Shown: positions 53,101-64,000 of the stretch, in pieces
Layout: every line of letters begins with the position of its first letter
Position numbering within the stretch: the stretch's first letter is position 1
Source of the DNA: Macrothele yani
Taxonomy: Eukaryota > Arthropoda > Arachnida > Araneae > Macrothelidae
Length of the DNA stretch: 64,000 bases
NCBI GenBank assembly: GCA_039090855.1
Contig: CM077022.1
Coordinates: forward strand, 71,386,971 to 71,450,970
Reading direction: 5' to 3'
The notes under the pieces: generated by a model
Seen by the model: the letters and a program-made list of their open reading frames with translations, nothing else
Told to the model about the DNA's origin: nothing
Databases searched by the model: none
Position numbers and translations under genes: made by a program

Positions 53101-53267
53101 TCGGGGTCCTAGGCGCGGGCCTAGTTGGAAATCCGCCTCTGGTTGAATCAAATAAGAAAATATTTGTCGAAATGAGTGCAGTGTTTCTTTCAGGACTTTT
53201 TGGCCGGGGGGGGGGCAAATGGAACCTTAGAGGGGGCAAGTTTTCCATTTGCTACATATATATACAT

Positions 53268-56200
53268 ATATATGGGATGTAAGGTCAGGTGATGCGTAAC
53301 ATCACAGCCTCTCCTTGACAAATGTCAACCCCGCCTTCTCGTGGTGCATCGTGTTCCCACTAAAGGGGCTCTGACGACCGCCAATAGCGGTATAACTATA
53401 CCATCGGGATCAGAGGAAATGCTGTCCCATACTCACCAACCCGCTTGGCCAGCGTGGTGAGTTATGGCCAAACACCTCCAAAATGACTCCACAACTTAAA
53501 TCTTGGCCCTCAAACTCCGGCAGCTGGAATGTACCTGGCCAAGGCAGCGGCCAGTGCGACGTGAAGGCAGAGGGTGCTAAGAATCCCCGGAGGACCGGAC
53601 TAGGCTGCCATCTGATGCTGACCTTGGCTACGTATAACGGACGCTCCCTATCTTCTGATTCAAGGCTTCTTGAATTGGAAGAGGAACTACAAAGGATCAA
53701 GTGGGACATCGTCGGGCTAAGTGAGGTAAGGAGAAAAGGAGAAGATCTCATTGAACTGAAAAGTGGACATCTCTTCTACTATCGTGGGACAGATACTGGC
53801 AGAACTAGTGGTGTTGGATTTATAATAAACAAGAAACTGAAGGATAAAGTGGTAGAAGTTGAAAGTTCCTCTGACAGAGCTGCACGACTTGTTATCCAAC
53901 TCTCGAGAAGATACCAGGCTCAGATTATTTAAACTTATGCACCCACCACAAGTCATCCTGAAGAAGAAATTGAAGAATTTTATGAGGAAATTCGTCATCT
54001 AAATAATAAAGGTAAGCAGCACTTGAAGATAATTGTGGGAGATTTTAATGCAAAAATAGGGCAACGGCAACAGAATGAAACTTCAGTAGGTAAATTCGGT
54101 CACGGCAACAGAAACCAGTGTGGAAATACTCTCGCTGAGTTTGCAGAGGCAGAAGGATTTTTCATCTTGAACTCCTTTTTCAAGAAAAAGCCACACAGGA
54201 AATGGACATGGAGACATCCAATTGGGACGACAAGTGAAATTGATTTTATTATGTGTAACAAAAAATTCGTCATCCAAGACTGCAGTGTGCTGAACAAGTT
54301 CAACACAGGTAGTGACCATAGATTGGTGAGATGTAAGATGTACCTCAACACTAAACTCGAACGTGGCAAGCTCATAAGACAAACAAAATGTATTGACATA
54401 ACCAACCTTAAAAAACACCATAATACTTTCAAGTTGGAACTGAAGAACAGATTCTCTGCTTTAGAAGGCCTAACATCGGAAGAAGTGGATATTTCTGAAG
54501 TTAACAGAAAAGTAACCAAAGCTCTTATGGAAACAGCAACAAAATTAGCTGGGTCTAACAACAAGTCGCATGTGAACAAATTGTCAGGAAAAACCAAAAT
54601 GTCGATGCAAAAAAGAAGAGAGATGAGGACAACTAAAGAAGATGTAAGTTCCAAAGTGGAATATATAGAGCTATGCACGACAGTACGAAAAAGTATCACT
54701 GAAGATGTAAGGAAATTCAACTGTGAGCTAGTGAGGAAAGCAATTGAAAACAACCAAAGCCTAAAGATAGCAAAGGGACATCTCAGTAAGGGAAGAAAAC
54801 AGATTATGGCACTGAGAAAAGAAGATGGTTCTGTAACAAGAAATAGAGGCGAAATTTTGACAAGAGTGAAAGATTTCTACTCCAAATTATATGAAAGGGA
54901 TGATACATGTACTCCAGACATCATGAAAGGTACCAGTACCTGAGTTCTTCCAGTCCTCCCAGCAGAAGTTGCACATGCAATCAAGAACATGAAGCGGGGG
55001 AAAGCTCCAGGAGAAGATGGAATTACTGTAGACATCATACCAGAAGCAAGTGGAGAAATCGAAACAATACTCGCCCAAATTTTTACTCGATGCCTTAATG
55101 AAGAGAAGATTCCTGAGGATTGGAACAACGCTACAATGATCCTGCTACATAAAAATGGTGTCATTGAGGATCTCAGGAACTACAGAGCTATCAGCCTCCT
55201 CTCAGTGGTTTATAAAATCTTGACTAAAGTTCTTTCACACCGCTTGAAGGTAACACTGGACATGGCTCAACCGAGAGAACAAGCTGGATTCAGGAATGGC
55301 TACAACACAATAGATCATATCCACGTACTGAGAGAACTAATTGAAAGAGCTAGGGAATATGAACTTCTATTGTGCATGGCTTTTATCGATTATGAAAAAG
55401 CCTTTGATTCGGTGAAACCATCAGCAGTTACAATGGCTCTGAAATCCTGCGGTATTGAAGATGCATACATTAATATTATTAATAACATCTATGAAAATGC
55501 AAGTGCAAAGATTCGGCTGTTTGAAAATACAACACACATAAAAATTGGAAAGGGAGTGAGACAAGGTGACACCATATCTCCGAAGCTCTTTAATGCCCAT
55601 TGGAAAATGTCTTTCAAACACTGAACTGGGAAAACATAGAGGGATAAAGATTAATGGAGATTATCGAACCCACCTTCGTTTTGCTGATGACGTAGTCATT
55701 TTTGCAACTACCCCATCAGAGCTACAGAGTATGATCCAGGAACTTGCTGACAAGAGTAAAGAAGTGGGATTAAAAATGAACTTTCAGAAGACAAAAGTGA
55801 TGTTCAATGCTTTTACAAGAAATGAAGATTTGTCGATTGATGGAGAAAAACTGGAGATAACAGACACGTACGTTTATCTTGGACAGCAGATATCAAGTGA
55901 GGGTCACATTGATGAAGAAATTAATCGGCGTACAAAACTTGCCTGGAGAGCTTTTGGAAGAAACAGCATAATTTTCAAGAGCAATATGCCATTATGTCTT
56001 AAAAGAAAAGTGTTTGATCAATGCATCCTTCCAGTGCTTACGTATGGTGCAGATACGTGGACCTTAACTAAAAGAGACATACAAAGGCTGCAGACAACTC
56101 AAAGCAGCATGGAGAGGTGCATGCTTGGTATAACCAGGAGAGATAAGAAGAGGAACTCGTGGATCCGAAAAATGACGAGAGTGGAAGACATGATGATCAG

Positions 56201-56470
56201 AGTTAAATCCCTGAAATGGCAATGGGCTGGACATACTGCCAGAAGGACAGACCATCGATGGACAGCCGAAATTTTAAATTGGATTCCAAGGGACAGGAAA
56301 AGACCCAGAAGAAGACCACATGGGAGATGGGTGGATGAAATTCGAAAGTATGCAGGGGTGACATGGAGGAGACTGGCACAAGACAGACCGTTGTGGAGGA
56401 AACTTGGGGAGACCTTCGTCCAGCAGTGGATTGATAATGGTTGACAATGATGATGATGATATATATATAA
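53268..56470 (+). mobile_element. RTE-type LINE, copy 2, near full length
   Basis: About 3.2 kb, collinear with copy 1 over its whole length, with TATATA tracts at both ends and a (GAT)n-type tail after the stop codon. It is less damaged than copy 1: the coding region has about four breaks. Confidence 0.92.
53483..56444 (+). pseudogene. RTE LINE endonuclease-reverse transcriptase, copy 2
   Basis: The endonuclease domain begins LMLTLATYNGRSL, with GLSEVRRKGEDLIEL and an SGVGFIIN block, and is cut by a stop at 53,930-53,932. It continues with IIVGDFNAKIG and an intact NTGSDHRLVRCKM, the SDH catalytic motif lost in copy 1. The RT domain holds GKAPGEDGITVDII, AISLLSVVYKI, AGFRNGYNTIDH, MAFIDYEKAFDSV, GVRQGDTISPKLF and LRFADDVVIFAT with FADD at 55,680-55,691. 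The C-terminus ends FVQQWIDNG at 56,444. Other breaks: a stop at 54,941-54,943 and a one-base loss near 55,600. A two-base insertion near 53,475 displaces the first ATG seen in copy 1. Total about 985 codons. Non-functional as read. Confidence 0.92.
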
Positions 56471-56520
56471 TTGTATCTACTATATTTATATATATAGAAG
56501 TTATTGCTATATATCTAGCA

Positions 56521-56770
56521 CAGGGGTGCATTTAGAGGGGCTTTGCCCCCCTCCCCGGAAAATGTTTCTTTTTTTTTTTTTGGTTAAAATGCGACTTACA
56601 TTAAAAAAAAATGCCTTAATTTTATAAAAATGTATCAATTTACATTAGAAAAAAAAGTGCTTTAATTTTTCTTCAATTTTTCATTAACTTTAATTTTGTT
56701 TCAGATGGTGGATTTCAAAAACTTCCTTTTTTTCGCCCCCCTCCGAAGAAAAATTCTATATACATCCCAG
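56521..56770. mobile_element. 250-bp hAT-like MITE
   Basis: Ends CAGGGGTGCATTTAGA (56,521) and, in reverse from 56,770, CTGGGATGTATATAGA. Flanking octamers ATCTAGCA and ATATAGTA match at six of eight positions. Rich in CCCCC/GGGG near both ends. Confidence 0.55.
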
Positions 56771-56779
56771 ATATAGTAA

Positions 56780-57199
56780 TTACTTCTTCAAGCATTTCAG
56801 GAATAACAAACTTTTCCAGTAAAGTAGGGGTGTGGGGTGTGGTGGTCCGCAGGCTTGAAATTTTTATCTCTTAAAATGCATTCAACGCACTCTTGATCCT
56901 GAATCACGATTCCCAGACAATTAGGCATGTATAGTCTACTTATATATTTTGAAGAATATCATGCGTCGTAATACACTTTTAATAAAATAAACTATAACTA
57001 GTACCATTTGAACAAATATTTAAAAATATATAATTGGAGAAATATTTGTAGCATAAAAAGAAACGAAACTTCCTTTTTCATCATAGCCTGAATTTATTAA
57101 AATTTGATTCGGTAACCTAAAAAGGCTCGGGGGGGGGGGGCGAATGGTCGTTTCCGGAAGGGCTTCGCTCCCCTGGATATATGCCTGAAAGAAACACTG
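56780..57199. other. non-coding, no coding feature
   Basis: AT-rich with a G-run at 57,128-57,140 and a GGGAGCGAAGCCC-type transposon-end phrase near 57,160, without a partner. Confidence 0.4.
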
Positions 57200-57883
57200 A
57201 ATGAGTGTCGTCAGAGTCAGGGATTGTAAGTCTTAATGTACAATGAAAAAAAGGCGCCATTATACAAATGAAGAATGTTTCACTAGAAGGTAAGTTTTTA
57301 TTTCGGTCTAGAACTGCGTGTATCTTTTAACCATTTAACAGTAAGCAGTGTAGTATTCTTGTTTTCTGCACAGATAAATAGCAAAAAAAAAAAAAAAAAA
57401 AAAAAAGTGGTTAACCATCATGTGGTGATAAGAATATAAGTAATGAGAATATTAATAATAATTTCCAGAAATATTTATTTGAATATTTTTGAGTGGATGT
57501 TGTGTACATTTTAAAAATGGACTCGTAACACATTTAGTTGTATGAAAAAAATCATAAACGCTACCCGAAAAAAATTCAGGGCAGGACTATGAGGGTAACG
57601 AACTTTAACAGGGCAAAGAAAGTAGAAACAAGTACTATGTTAGTTTTTGTTCAACATTTCATTTCTATAAAAACAAATCTTATTTTTCTTTACGGAATTC
57701 CACTTAGCGTACTAATTCAAACAAAATTTCTCACGAAATGAATGGAACTCCTTAATGCGCTGATAATCTGAAGGTTAGCCAATTTAGATACCAGGATAAA
57801 AATAATTCAACACTTTTAGACAATAAATATCCTTTTTAACGGAATTTTCCTAGCGAAACAGCTGTTTATAGAGGAATAAAGGA
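57200..57883. repeat. repeat R57, copy A (uninterrupted)
   Basis: About 680 bp that reappears in order at 60,990-64,000: GTCAGGGATTG..AG.CTTAATG, CGGTCTAGAACTGCGTGTAT, CAGTAAGCAGTG.AGTATTC, TTCATTTCTA.AAAA.C and CTTAGCGTAC-type phrases. Its own nature is unknown. The frame at 57,538-57,741 is conserved at 63,660-63,858 with changes, so it may be degraded coding sequence. Confidence 0.8.
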
Positions 57884-58223
57884 GAATTATTTGGTTTATT
57901 ATTTTCAATCAAGGAATATATGGGAAGTCGTGGAGTAGCGCCATCTGGTACCGGTAAGTAACAGTAAAACGTCTTATCCATTGCAGATTTTCATTCTGAT
58001 CGGACTCGAGTTTCCCAACAGCTTCACGCAAGTTATGATTGAAGCCAGTGGCGCAAGCAGTGAGGGTGGCCCAGGCCCTCCCCATGAAGTATCACTTGGG
58101 CTTCCGTTCTTTGTTGCTGTATGCTTATTTTTAAATATATTGTACATGCTTTTCAATATCTTTTTTTACGAATGCATTGGAAACTCACTTGAATGTGGTG
58201 GAGATACTTTTATCGCTCCCAGT

Positions 58224-58315
58224 ATATTGGAACATACTTCGGGGTAGTAGTGCACCCAGAAATTTCCCAAGGGGAGATTTCTGGGTGCACTACTGCCTGA
58301 AGTATGCTCCGATAT
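58224..58315. repeat. imperfect inverted repeat with about 45-bp arms
   Basis: ATTGGAACATACTTCGGGGTAGTAGTGCACCCAGAAAT pairs with ATTTCTGGGTGCACTACTGCC...GTATGCTCC around a short TTCCCAAGGGGAG loop. The inner 17 bp are perfect. Confidence 0.85.
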
Positions 58316-58329
58316 TTCTGTGTGTGCCG

Positions 58330-58510
58330 CCGCGTTTGACTCAGTCTGTCTCGGCAACCGTGAGCGCAACACGACTGTGCGTGGTATCGTTTTAAAGCTC
58401 TCGACGAGATCTATTCAAATATATAAAGAACATATCGCAGTGGTTTAAACAAAAAATTTAAAAATTTGTTTTCGTGTGAATGAGTTAGCATTTACGACAA
58501 TTCGTAGAAT
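58330..58510 (+). repeat. promoter-like unit of hAT-2, single copy
   Basis: GTGCGTGGTATCGTTTTAAA, GACGAGATCTATTCAAATAT and ATATCGCAGTGGTTTAAAC match the tandem units at 50,146-50,800, leading to an ATG at 58,509. Confidence 0.75.
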
Positions 58511-59571
58511 GAACGCAAGCAATTATGGGGAAAATCAAAACGAGAGGCAAGAGCAAGTGATGAGGAATGTAAGAAGCGCAAGAAGACAGAGCACCACGTT
58601 GGGTAATTTGTGTATCTATATGCTTTGTGTTCGCAATGTATCGAGAATTATTTGTAAAAATTATGTAAGCTACTTTGCATATTATAGACCTGTGTTGGCT
58701 AAAACAAATTAAATGAACGTTTTGAAACCATACTTGACTAGCTCATTTCAACTCTCCAATGTGTAAGTCGTCGTCCTACGTTCCAAACTGATGGCTCAAC
58801 AAGAACTGAGCCTACCTGTATTTGTATCTCATGGCAACTATTGAACGTTAAGACGAAGAAGCGGGAAGAAGCCAAGGACCAGGATGTCCCATTGAAATGA
58901 AAAGCCAATAAATGGGTATATTGAAAGTTTCTGTGGAGACGAGACAATGCCAAATTTGAGTCACGTGACTTATTACTTTAAAGCACGGTGAAAAGCAAAG
59001 TTTGGATTAAAATACCAAGAATCACAACAGAACAAAACCAACGCTGTAACTTAAACACAGAAAATGCAGAAGACTATTACAGGATTTCAATTTATATACC
59101 ATTTTTAAACATGTTAATAGATTTCTGGCACACAAATCTGTCTTATCAGGATTCCGATCACTTTTCCCAACTAATCCCAATATTCCACCATCTTCTTAAG
59201 ATATTGATGGTTTTAAAACTGAGTTTTATACAGTTTACTTGAATGACTCGCAAGAAGACCTATCGCAGAATTGAAACTGCGGTACTGTAGACTCGCCCGC
59301 AAAGAAAATAGCACAGGGCAAAAGATACATTAAGTGCTTTAAAACTGTGCTACAGTGAGGTGTTACTCAATATAAAAACGATGTTTGACATACTAAGTAC
59401 TCTATAGCAGTGACAACTTCAGAAACTGAGCGTTCGGTTTCAACACTGCGTATCTTAAAACCATATCTACGTAATACCATGTCAGAACTGATGCTCAGAG
59501 GGTTAGCATTACTTCACATTAATGGAGAATATACACCGAAAGCTAGAGAAATTTTAGATGAACTAGCATAA
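58509..59571 (+). pseudogene. hAT transposase relic (hAT-2)
   Basis: The start (58,509) gives MNASNYGENQNERQEQVMRNVRS, shared with 50,795. The middle is unreadable. At about 59,025-59,130 IPRITTEQNQRCN and AEDYYRISIYIPFLNMLI match the QTxRxN...EEYYRIxIFIPFLDxxI segment of ZMYM-like hAT transposases. The C-terminal dimerisation domain follows at 59,342-59,571: AVTTSETERSVSTLRILKPY, then LRNTMSELMLRGLALLHING, ending at the stop 59,569-59,571. That pattern (TSxxERSFSxLRxxKxxLR) is the signature hAT C-terminus. A frameshift lies at about 59,405. Most of the catalytic core is missing, so it is dead. Confidence 0.78.
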
Positions 59572-59604
59572 AAACCTAGAAGGTTGGAAATACGACTCAA
59601 GTAA

Positions 59605-60952
59605 TACCGGGTGCGCCATATAAAAGAGGCCCCGTGGCCAGATTTAAAACCGCTTTGTTCCACTTCTAACCGGTTTCTGCGTGTACAGCTGCAAAGGAAT
59701 TCTCCGGAGTGGTTAGTCACAGCCAGAGCAGTGTAGGTACGCTGTCATAAGTGTAATTGAAGAGAGAACAAAGGCAACGGAAATGGTTTTAAGTACGGAA
59801 CAGCGGATTTTTATTGTGGAACAGCATTTCAGAAATACCTCATACAAGGTTTTAAATGAGTTCTTTACAGAAAAATTTCCACCTTGTGCAGCACCGGCGA
59901 AATCAGTGGTACAGAAGTTAGTGCGGAAATTTTTGTGAAACCGGCACGGTGTACAACAGGAAAAGAAACAAACCCAAGACAATTCGCACTGAAGGCAGTA
60001 TCAAGGATATGTGAACAATGATGTTACAAAGCCCTCGAAAGTCGATTCGCCGACTATCGTCTGCAGCGGGAATATCTGCCACCTCATGCCGACGCATACT
60101 TAAGGTGAATTTGCATTTTCGGCCGTACAAAGCTATGGTGCTCCAAGAACTTAAAACTCTTAATTAGGCAAAACGGATGCAATATTGTAAGTGGTTTCAG
60201 GAGACCACTGTCAGCAGTGAAATGGACCCAACACCTTATTACATGACAGTGACAGATGAAGCATGGTTACATATGTCCGGGTATGTCAATGCGCAAAAGA
60301 GCAGGATTTGGACCGACACGAATCCCAGACGGACAATGGAGACTCCTCTGTACGACCAAAAGATAGGCGTTTGGTGTGCTGTGTCTGCGAACAGGATAGT
60401 CGGCCCATTCTTTCTCAGTGACACCATCAACTCGGAACGCTATGTTCAGCAACTGCTCAACCCATTTGCTGCCGCACTTACAGAAGAGCGAACATATGCG
60501 TTCTTACAGCAGGATGGTGCAACGGCGCATACTGTGCGGAACAGTCTACGTGCTGTGCATGAAGTGCTCGGGGAGGACAGAACTGTATCGAAGGGACTAT
60601 CGGATAATCTGGGTGATCATCCGATCTCTCCACCTATGACTTTTATCTGTGGGGAGCATTGAAAGGGAAAGTGTTCGCAACTAATCCGCACACACTTGAT
60701 GAATTAAAAGTGAATATTACGGATGACATAGCCCAGATTACTGCCGATGTGTTGTGGCGCGTTACGAACAACATGTTCCGTCGTGTACAGCTGTGTCTTG
60801 ATGTCCGAGGACAGCACTTTCCGTAATTGTTGTAAACGCAGGTAAATTACTCATGTTTTCTGTCATTTCAACTTTTCTTACCGTGTATACTAACATTGCC
60901 TGACTGTTGTCGTTCATTATGCTCGGGCCTCTTTCATATGGCACGCCCTGTA
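59605..60952 (+). mobile_element. mariner-type element MLE-1, copy 2, complete
   Basis: The left end after TA reads CCGGGTGCGCCATATAAAAG, the right end in reverse CAGGGCGTGCCATATGAAAG, both continuing AGGCC. TA duplication at 59,605-59,606 and 60,951-60,952. 1,348 bp. Confidence 0.87.
59783..60826 (+). pseudogene. mariner/IS630-type transposase, near full length, frameshifted
   Basis: ATG 59,783 starts MVLSTEQRIFIVEQHFRN, a helix-turn-helix region, broken by a stop at about 59,936. The longest frame (60,177-60,662) has YMTVTDEAWLHMSGYVN with the first catalytic Asp (60,255-60,257), KIGVWCAVSANRIVGPFF, and FLQQDGATAHTVRNS with the second Asp. A frameshift follows at TVSKGLSDN, so the third motif survives only as displaced YDFYLWGALKGKVF. 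It then reads NPHTLDELKVNITDDIAQI and ends VQLCLDVRGQHFP at 60,826. About 345 residues if intact. Same family as 2-277, where the third motif is better kept. Confidence 0.85.
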
Positions 60953-61147
60953 GTAAGTAAAAGTAACATAAGAGTTGAATCAAACCAAAAACTATTTGTC
61001 GAAACGAGTGTCTTCAGCGTCAGGGATTGTTAGACTTAATGTACAATGAAAAAAAAAAAAAGCGTCATTATACAAATGAAGAATGTTTCACTCAAAGGTA
61101 AATTTATGTTTCGGTCTAGAACTGCGTGTATGTTTTAACCATTTAAC

Positions 61148-62216
61148 TAGTGATGTATTCAGGCATCTTCTCGGGGATGCTTAACACCCCCCCCAGGTTT
61201 TTGGACGATCTCCCCTTATATTTAATCTAATTGTTTTCGTTTATTGCTGAATATTTGGAGAAATTAATTAAAAGAAAAAACGTAAGGAAATGAGGGAAAA
61301 TATTATAATAAAAAACAACAACACTTCAATCTGAAATTTCTATCGTCTTTCTGTAAAACATGAAAGAGTCCTCGCTGAAGGGGCAGTTTTTCAAATACTC
61401 TCGGACTACTACCGCAATAAAAACCTAATTCCGCAGAGTAGAGATGTTTGCACTGCAATACATCATATTTTGGAAGCTGGCATTCAGCTTTGTTTCAGTC
61501 TTCTGGATGCCGACTTTCCATGTATACGGGTAAGCCTCAGTGTAGCTAAGGTGATGTTAGTGCTTCCAATACAACAAAATGTTTGCTACCTAAATTTTAA
61601 CAATAGCAAATTATGAGAAATTGTTCCCATAAAAAGCGCTTTTTGTTTTCCCCTGATGGTGAGTGATCTACGCTCTGTGACAAAAAAAAATAAAAAATAA
61701 AAAAAAAATCAAGGCACCTCAAACTGGCATCCACACACACCATCAATTTTTTTTTTTACTATGTGCTAATCTAAAGAATCTAAAGGGGTTGAAACCGAAT
61801 GGCAGGGGAATGGTTTTCAAGAAACACGCTTGTAGTACGACGAGGACGTTTTTACCACTCCTATTGTTGAGAGTGGGGGTTTTCTCCAGCATAGCTTTAT
61901 CTTAGTAGCATCCTGAATATTTTACACCACACCATGGTGAAATCTGTGGTGCGTTACTGAATTAAAGCAAAGGTATAACATTTTTACGTTTTTAATCATT
62001 TGTTTGTGTAGATTTCTTGGAATTCGCATTTGCGATATACGAGCATAAGAAAATTTTTATACTCTATTTAAAATTTTTTATGTGTTGATGTACGTATATA
62101 TAAATAACAAAACTGTGATTATATGCATATAATCAGGCAACAAGTTTCAGCACCACCACCACCGAATTTGTAATTGTTCTCCCCCTCCCCCGGAAAAAAC
62201 TCGGAATGCAACGCTG
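61148..62216. mobile_element. non-autonomous hAT element hAT-N2 with perfect 8-bp target duplication
   Basis: CATTTAAC at 61,140-61,147 and 62,217-62,224 is identical. Copy A of R57 has a single CATTTAAC at the same place (near 57,335), confirming an insertion. Ends TAGTGATGTATTCAGG and, in reverse, CAGCGTTGCATTCCGA are imperfect inverted repeats. 1,069 bp without coding capacity. Confidence 0.85.
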
Positions 62217-62755
62217 CATTTAACAGTAAGCAGTGCAGTATTCTTGTTTTCTGCACAGATGAATAGCAAAACATAAGTGGTCAACCATTATGTGGAGATA
62301 AGAATATAAGTAATGAGAATATTAATAATTTCCAGAAATATTTATTTGAATATTTTTGCGCAGATGTTGTATACATTTTAAAAATGGACTTTTAACACAT
62401 TTAGTTGTATTAAAAAGATCCTAATCAAGGCTGTAGTGGAGGATATACGGCGGTATACGCCGTATACCCTCTGCTTTTTTTTTTTTTTTTTTTTTTTTTT
62501 GACAGAATAGCGTATACTTTCAATGTCCATATTATCAACAGAACTTCAATCTCGAACAACATCGCTGCCAAGAGCTGAACGTCTAATAAAAAGAACCATA
62601 AGAATTATAGAGAGCTTCGGATAAAATCCTGGGGGAAAAAGTCATTTAGCATTAGCAGCGAACGAGGAATTATTATTTAAAAATATCCCATTGATTCCTA
62701 ACAACAAAATTGTACCTATTAACCAAACCGGTTTATTCAAAGCACGGTTGACAGG

Positions 62756-63200
62756 ATGAAATCAAGACTGTGTTCAGATTCAAACAGTGAAAATGTACAA
62801 CTTCTTGAAAATATTTCTTCATTAGAGCGAATAAATATTAAAACAGACGACGTGCGCTATGGAGAGCTAGAAACAAGGCGAATGTATAGACGCTTTAATG
62901 TTGATGAAATGCAAGCTATTCAGAGACTAAGAGAATATACTGAAAACGTCCTAGTTGTACCAGAAAACTTAAAACCCTGTCTTGTTCGACAGCTGAATGC
63001 GAACGAGGATTCAGTTTAATGAACATTATAACCGACCTCAGAGCTCTTTGTTAATCTCCAATGTATCTAACCTGATGTTCATAAATTCAAATGGACCGCC
63101 CACTGGACGATTTAGTCCAAAAAAATATATAAGATTTTGGTTGATGAATCATCGTTCAGCAACTGATAGTAGATCAAGAGTTTCTTCCAGAAAAGAACAG
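62756..63200 (+). pseudogene. hAT transposase C-terminus (KIAA1586-like)
   Basis: The first frame (62,756-63,019) gives RRMYRRFNVDEMQAIQRLREY and LKPCLVRQLN. The neighbouring frame continues ECERGFSLMNIITDLR at about 62,995-63,040. A third frame gives SSLLISNVSNLMFINSNGPP and WLMNHRSATDSRSR to about 63,180. The order ECERGFSLMN...TDLRxxLLIxNVSxLMF...GPP...W...HRSAT is the characteristic C-terminal dimerisation region of KIAA1586/ZBED-like hAT proteins. Only this end is present; the catalytic core is missing. Two frameshifts, then a SINE-A insertion. Confidence 0.78.
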
Positions 63201-63226
63201 TGCAGTAAGGACTTATCTCATCAGGG

Positions 63227-63437
63227 TTTTTTTTTTTTTTGATTGAAGGTTTAACTACCAACGTGAGCAACTCAATGGGCTATAAGCAGTCGCCCGTCCC
63301 TAATTCAGGGTCACTGGTTCGAGGGACAGCGCCAGTAAGACAACCACAACATCCATGCCTCACCGGGATTCGAACCAGGACCCCGTTCGGACGAATGATC
63401 AGAGGCCATCGCTGAGACCCTGCGCCACCGGGGTGGC
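63227..63437 (-). mobile_element. SINE-A inserted in hAT-3
   Basis: Minus-oriented copy with T-run tail, small internal deletion near 63,325 and head CGCCACCGGGGTGGC. No clear target duplication. Confidence 0.85.
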
Positions 63438-64000
63438 TTAGGATTTATGGGATATATTTCAATAAAAAATTAAAATAATCTTGTGTATGCTCTTCAACAT
63501 GTCATAACTGACAGGAGAAAGGAGAAGATACTTTATTCATATCATAGTCATATTTGTTAAAAAGGCACGGTACCTCCACGAGGATACCGTGCTTTTTTTT
63601 CTTTTTTTTTTTTTTTTTAATCCATGTCGTATAACCTCCGATTTTTTAGGATATACCACACTGATCATAATTGCCCCCGAAAAAATTCAGCGCACGCCAC
63701 TAAGGGTAATAAACAGTTCCATTAACATGGCAAAGAAAGCACAAACAAGTAATGTGTTATTTTTTATTCAGCATTTCATTTCTAAAAAACCAAAACTTAT
63801 TTTTCTTTACAGAATTCCACTTGGCGTACCAATTAAAACAAAAATCCTCACGAAATGAACGGAAGTATTTGATGCGCTGATAATCTGAAGTTTAGCCAAT
63901 TTAGATGCTAAGATAAAAATAATTTAACACTTTTAGACAATAAATTTCCTTTTTAACGGAATTTTACTAGAAAAACGGCTGGTTATACAGGAATTTCAGG

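Larger units (their letters stand above)
62425..63665 (+). mobile_element. hAT-type element hAT-3, inserted in R57 copy B
   Basis: Left end about TAGTGGAGGATATACGG (62,431) and right end in reverse CAGTGTGGTATATCC (about 63,664) look like hAT inverted repeats. ATCCTAAT (about 62,417) and ATCATAAT (about 63,665) may be the target duplication. Contains a 30-bp T-run, a hAT C-terminal coding relic and a SINE-A. Confidence 0.65.
60968..64000. repeat. repeat R57, copy B, opened by two insertions
   Basis: Segments 60,990-61,147, 62,217-62,420 and 63,665-63,998 align consecutively with 57,200-57,883. The first gap is filled by hAT-N2, the second by hAT-3. It runs off or near the window end. Confidence 0.82.

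Noticed and set aside
54100..54753. Long antisense frames opposite the RTE LINE (for example 217 codons) and near 20,167-20,613
   Set aside because: Shadow frames of the reverse-transcriptase coding strand, with low-complexity Leu/Ser/Phe composition and no domain.
1..64000. CRISPR arrays, integrated viral genes, or prokaryotic operons
   Set aside because: No regularly spaced short repeats, no recognisable capsid, envelope, integrase or replicase of viral type, and no ribosome-binding-site-spaced gene runs were seen.

Overview
The window is a stretch of eukaryotic, most likely arthropod, nuclear DNA made almost entirely of transposable elements and their debris. The evidence is indirect: tRNA-derived SINEs with pol III boxes, long AT-rich non-coding stretches, RTE-, R2- and CR1/Jockey-type LINE remnants, many Tc1/mariner and hAT elements, and a Transib transposon, a combination typical of insect and chelicerate genomes. 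The order or species cannot be decided from the sequence. There are no bacterial operons, rRNAs, CRISPR arrays or functional tRNA genes.

Layout. 0-11.6 kb: mariner and Tc1-like copies, SINE copies, a TIR element with a MADF-domain relic (3.46-5.11 kb) and a TTAA-flanked MITE (7.23-7.64 kb). 11.8-12.5 kb: tail of a LINE with a restriction-like endonuclease. 15.3-16.7 kb (minus): the only candidate host gene, an RRM-type RNA-binding protein in two overlapping frames with a -1 slippery heptamer exactly at the junction. 16.7-23.1 kb: a nested stack, an old Tc1 element split by a 670-bp-type hAT element that is itself split by a younger Tc1 and by a 3.2-kb RTE LINE. 25.2-26.1 kb: LINE remnant. 28.4-31.1 kb: complete hAT element with perfect 8-bp target duplications and an RFX/CRE-like promoter. 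31.9-34.7 kb: complete Transib (RAG1-related) element with CACAGTG ends and perfect 5-bp target duplications. 35-44.6 kb: Tc1 pieces, a SINE, MITEs and the uninterrupted second copy of the 670-bp hAT element. 47-50.5 kb: SINE hotspot with insertions inside insertions. 50-64 kb: hAT relics with tandem promoter-like repeats, the second RTE copy, a mariner element, and a repeat pair at 57 kb and 61-64 kb, the latter opened up by two hAT-type insertions.

Every transposase and reverse transcriptase seen here carries frameshifts or stops, so none is intact as read. The elements do not form a pathway; what connects them is insertion history. Several target-site duplications, shared TA dinucleotides and uninterrupted paralogous copies let that history be ordered. 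Family names such as Tc1-A or hAT-N1 are local labels used only within this annotation.
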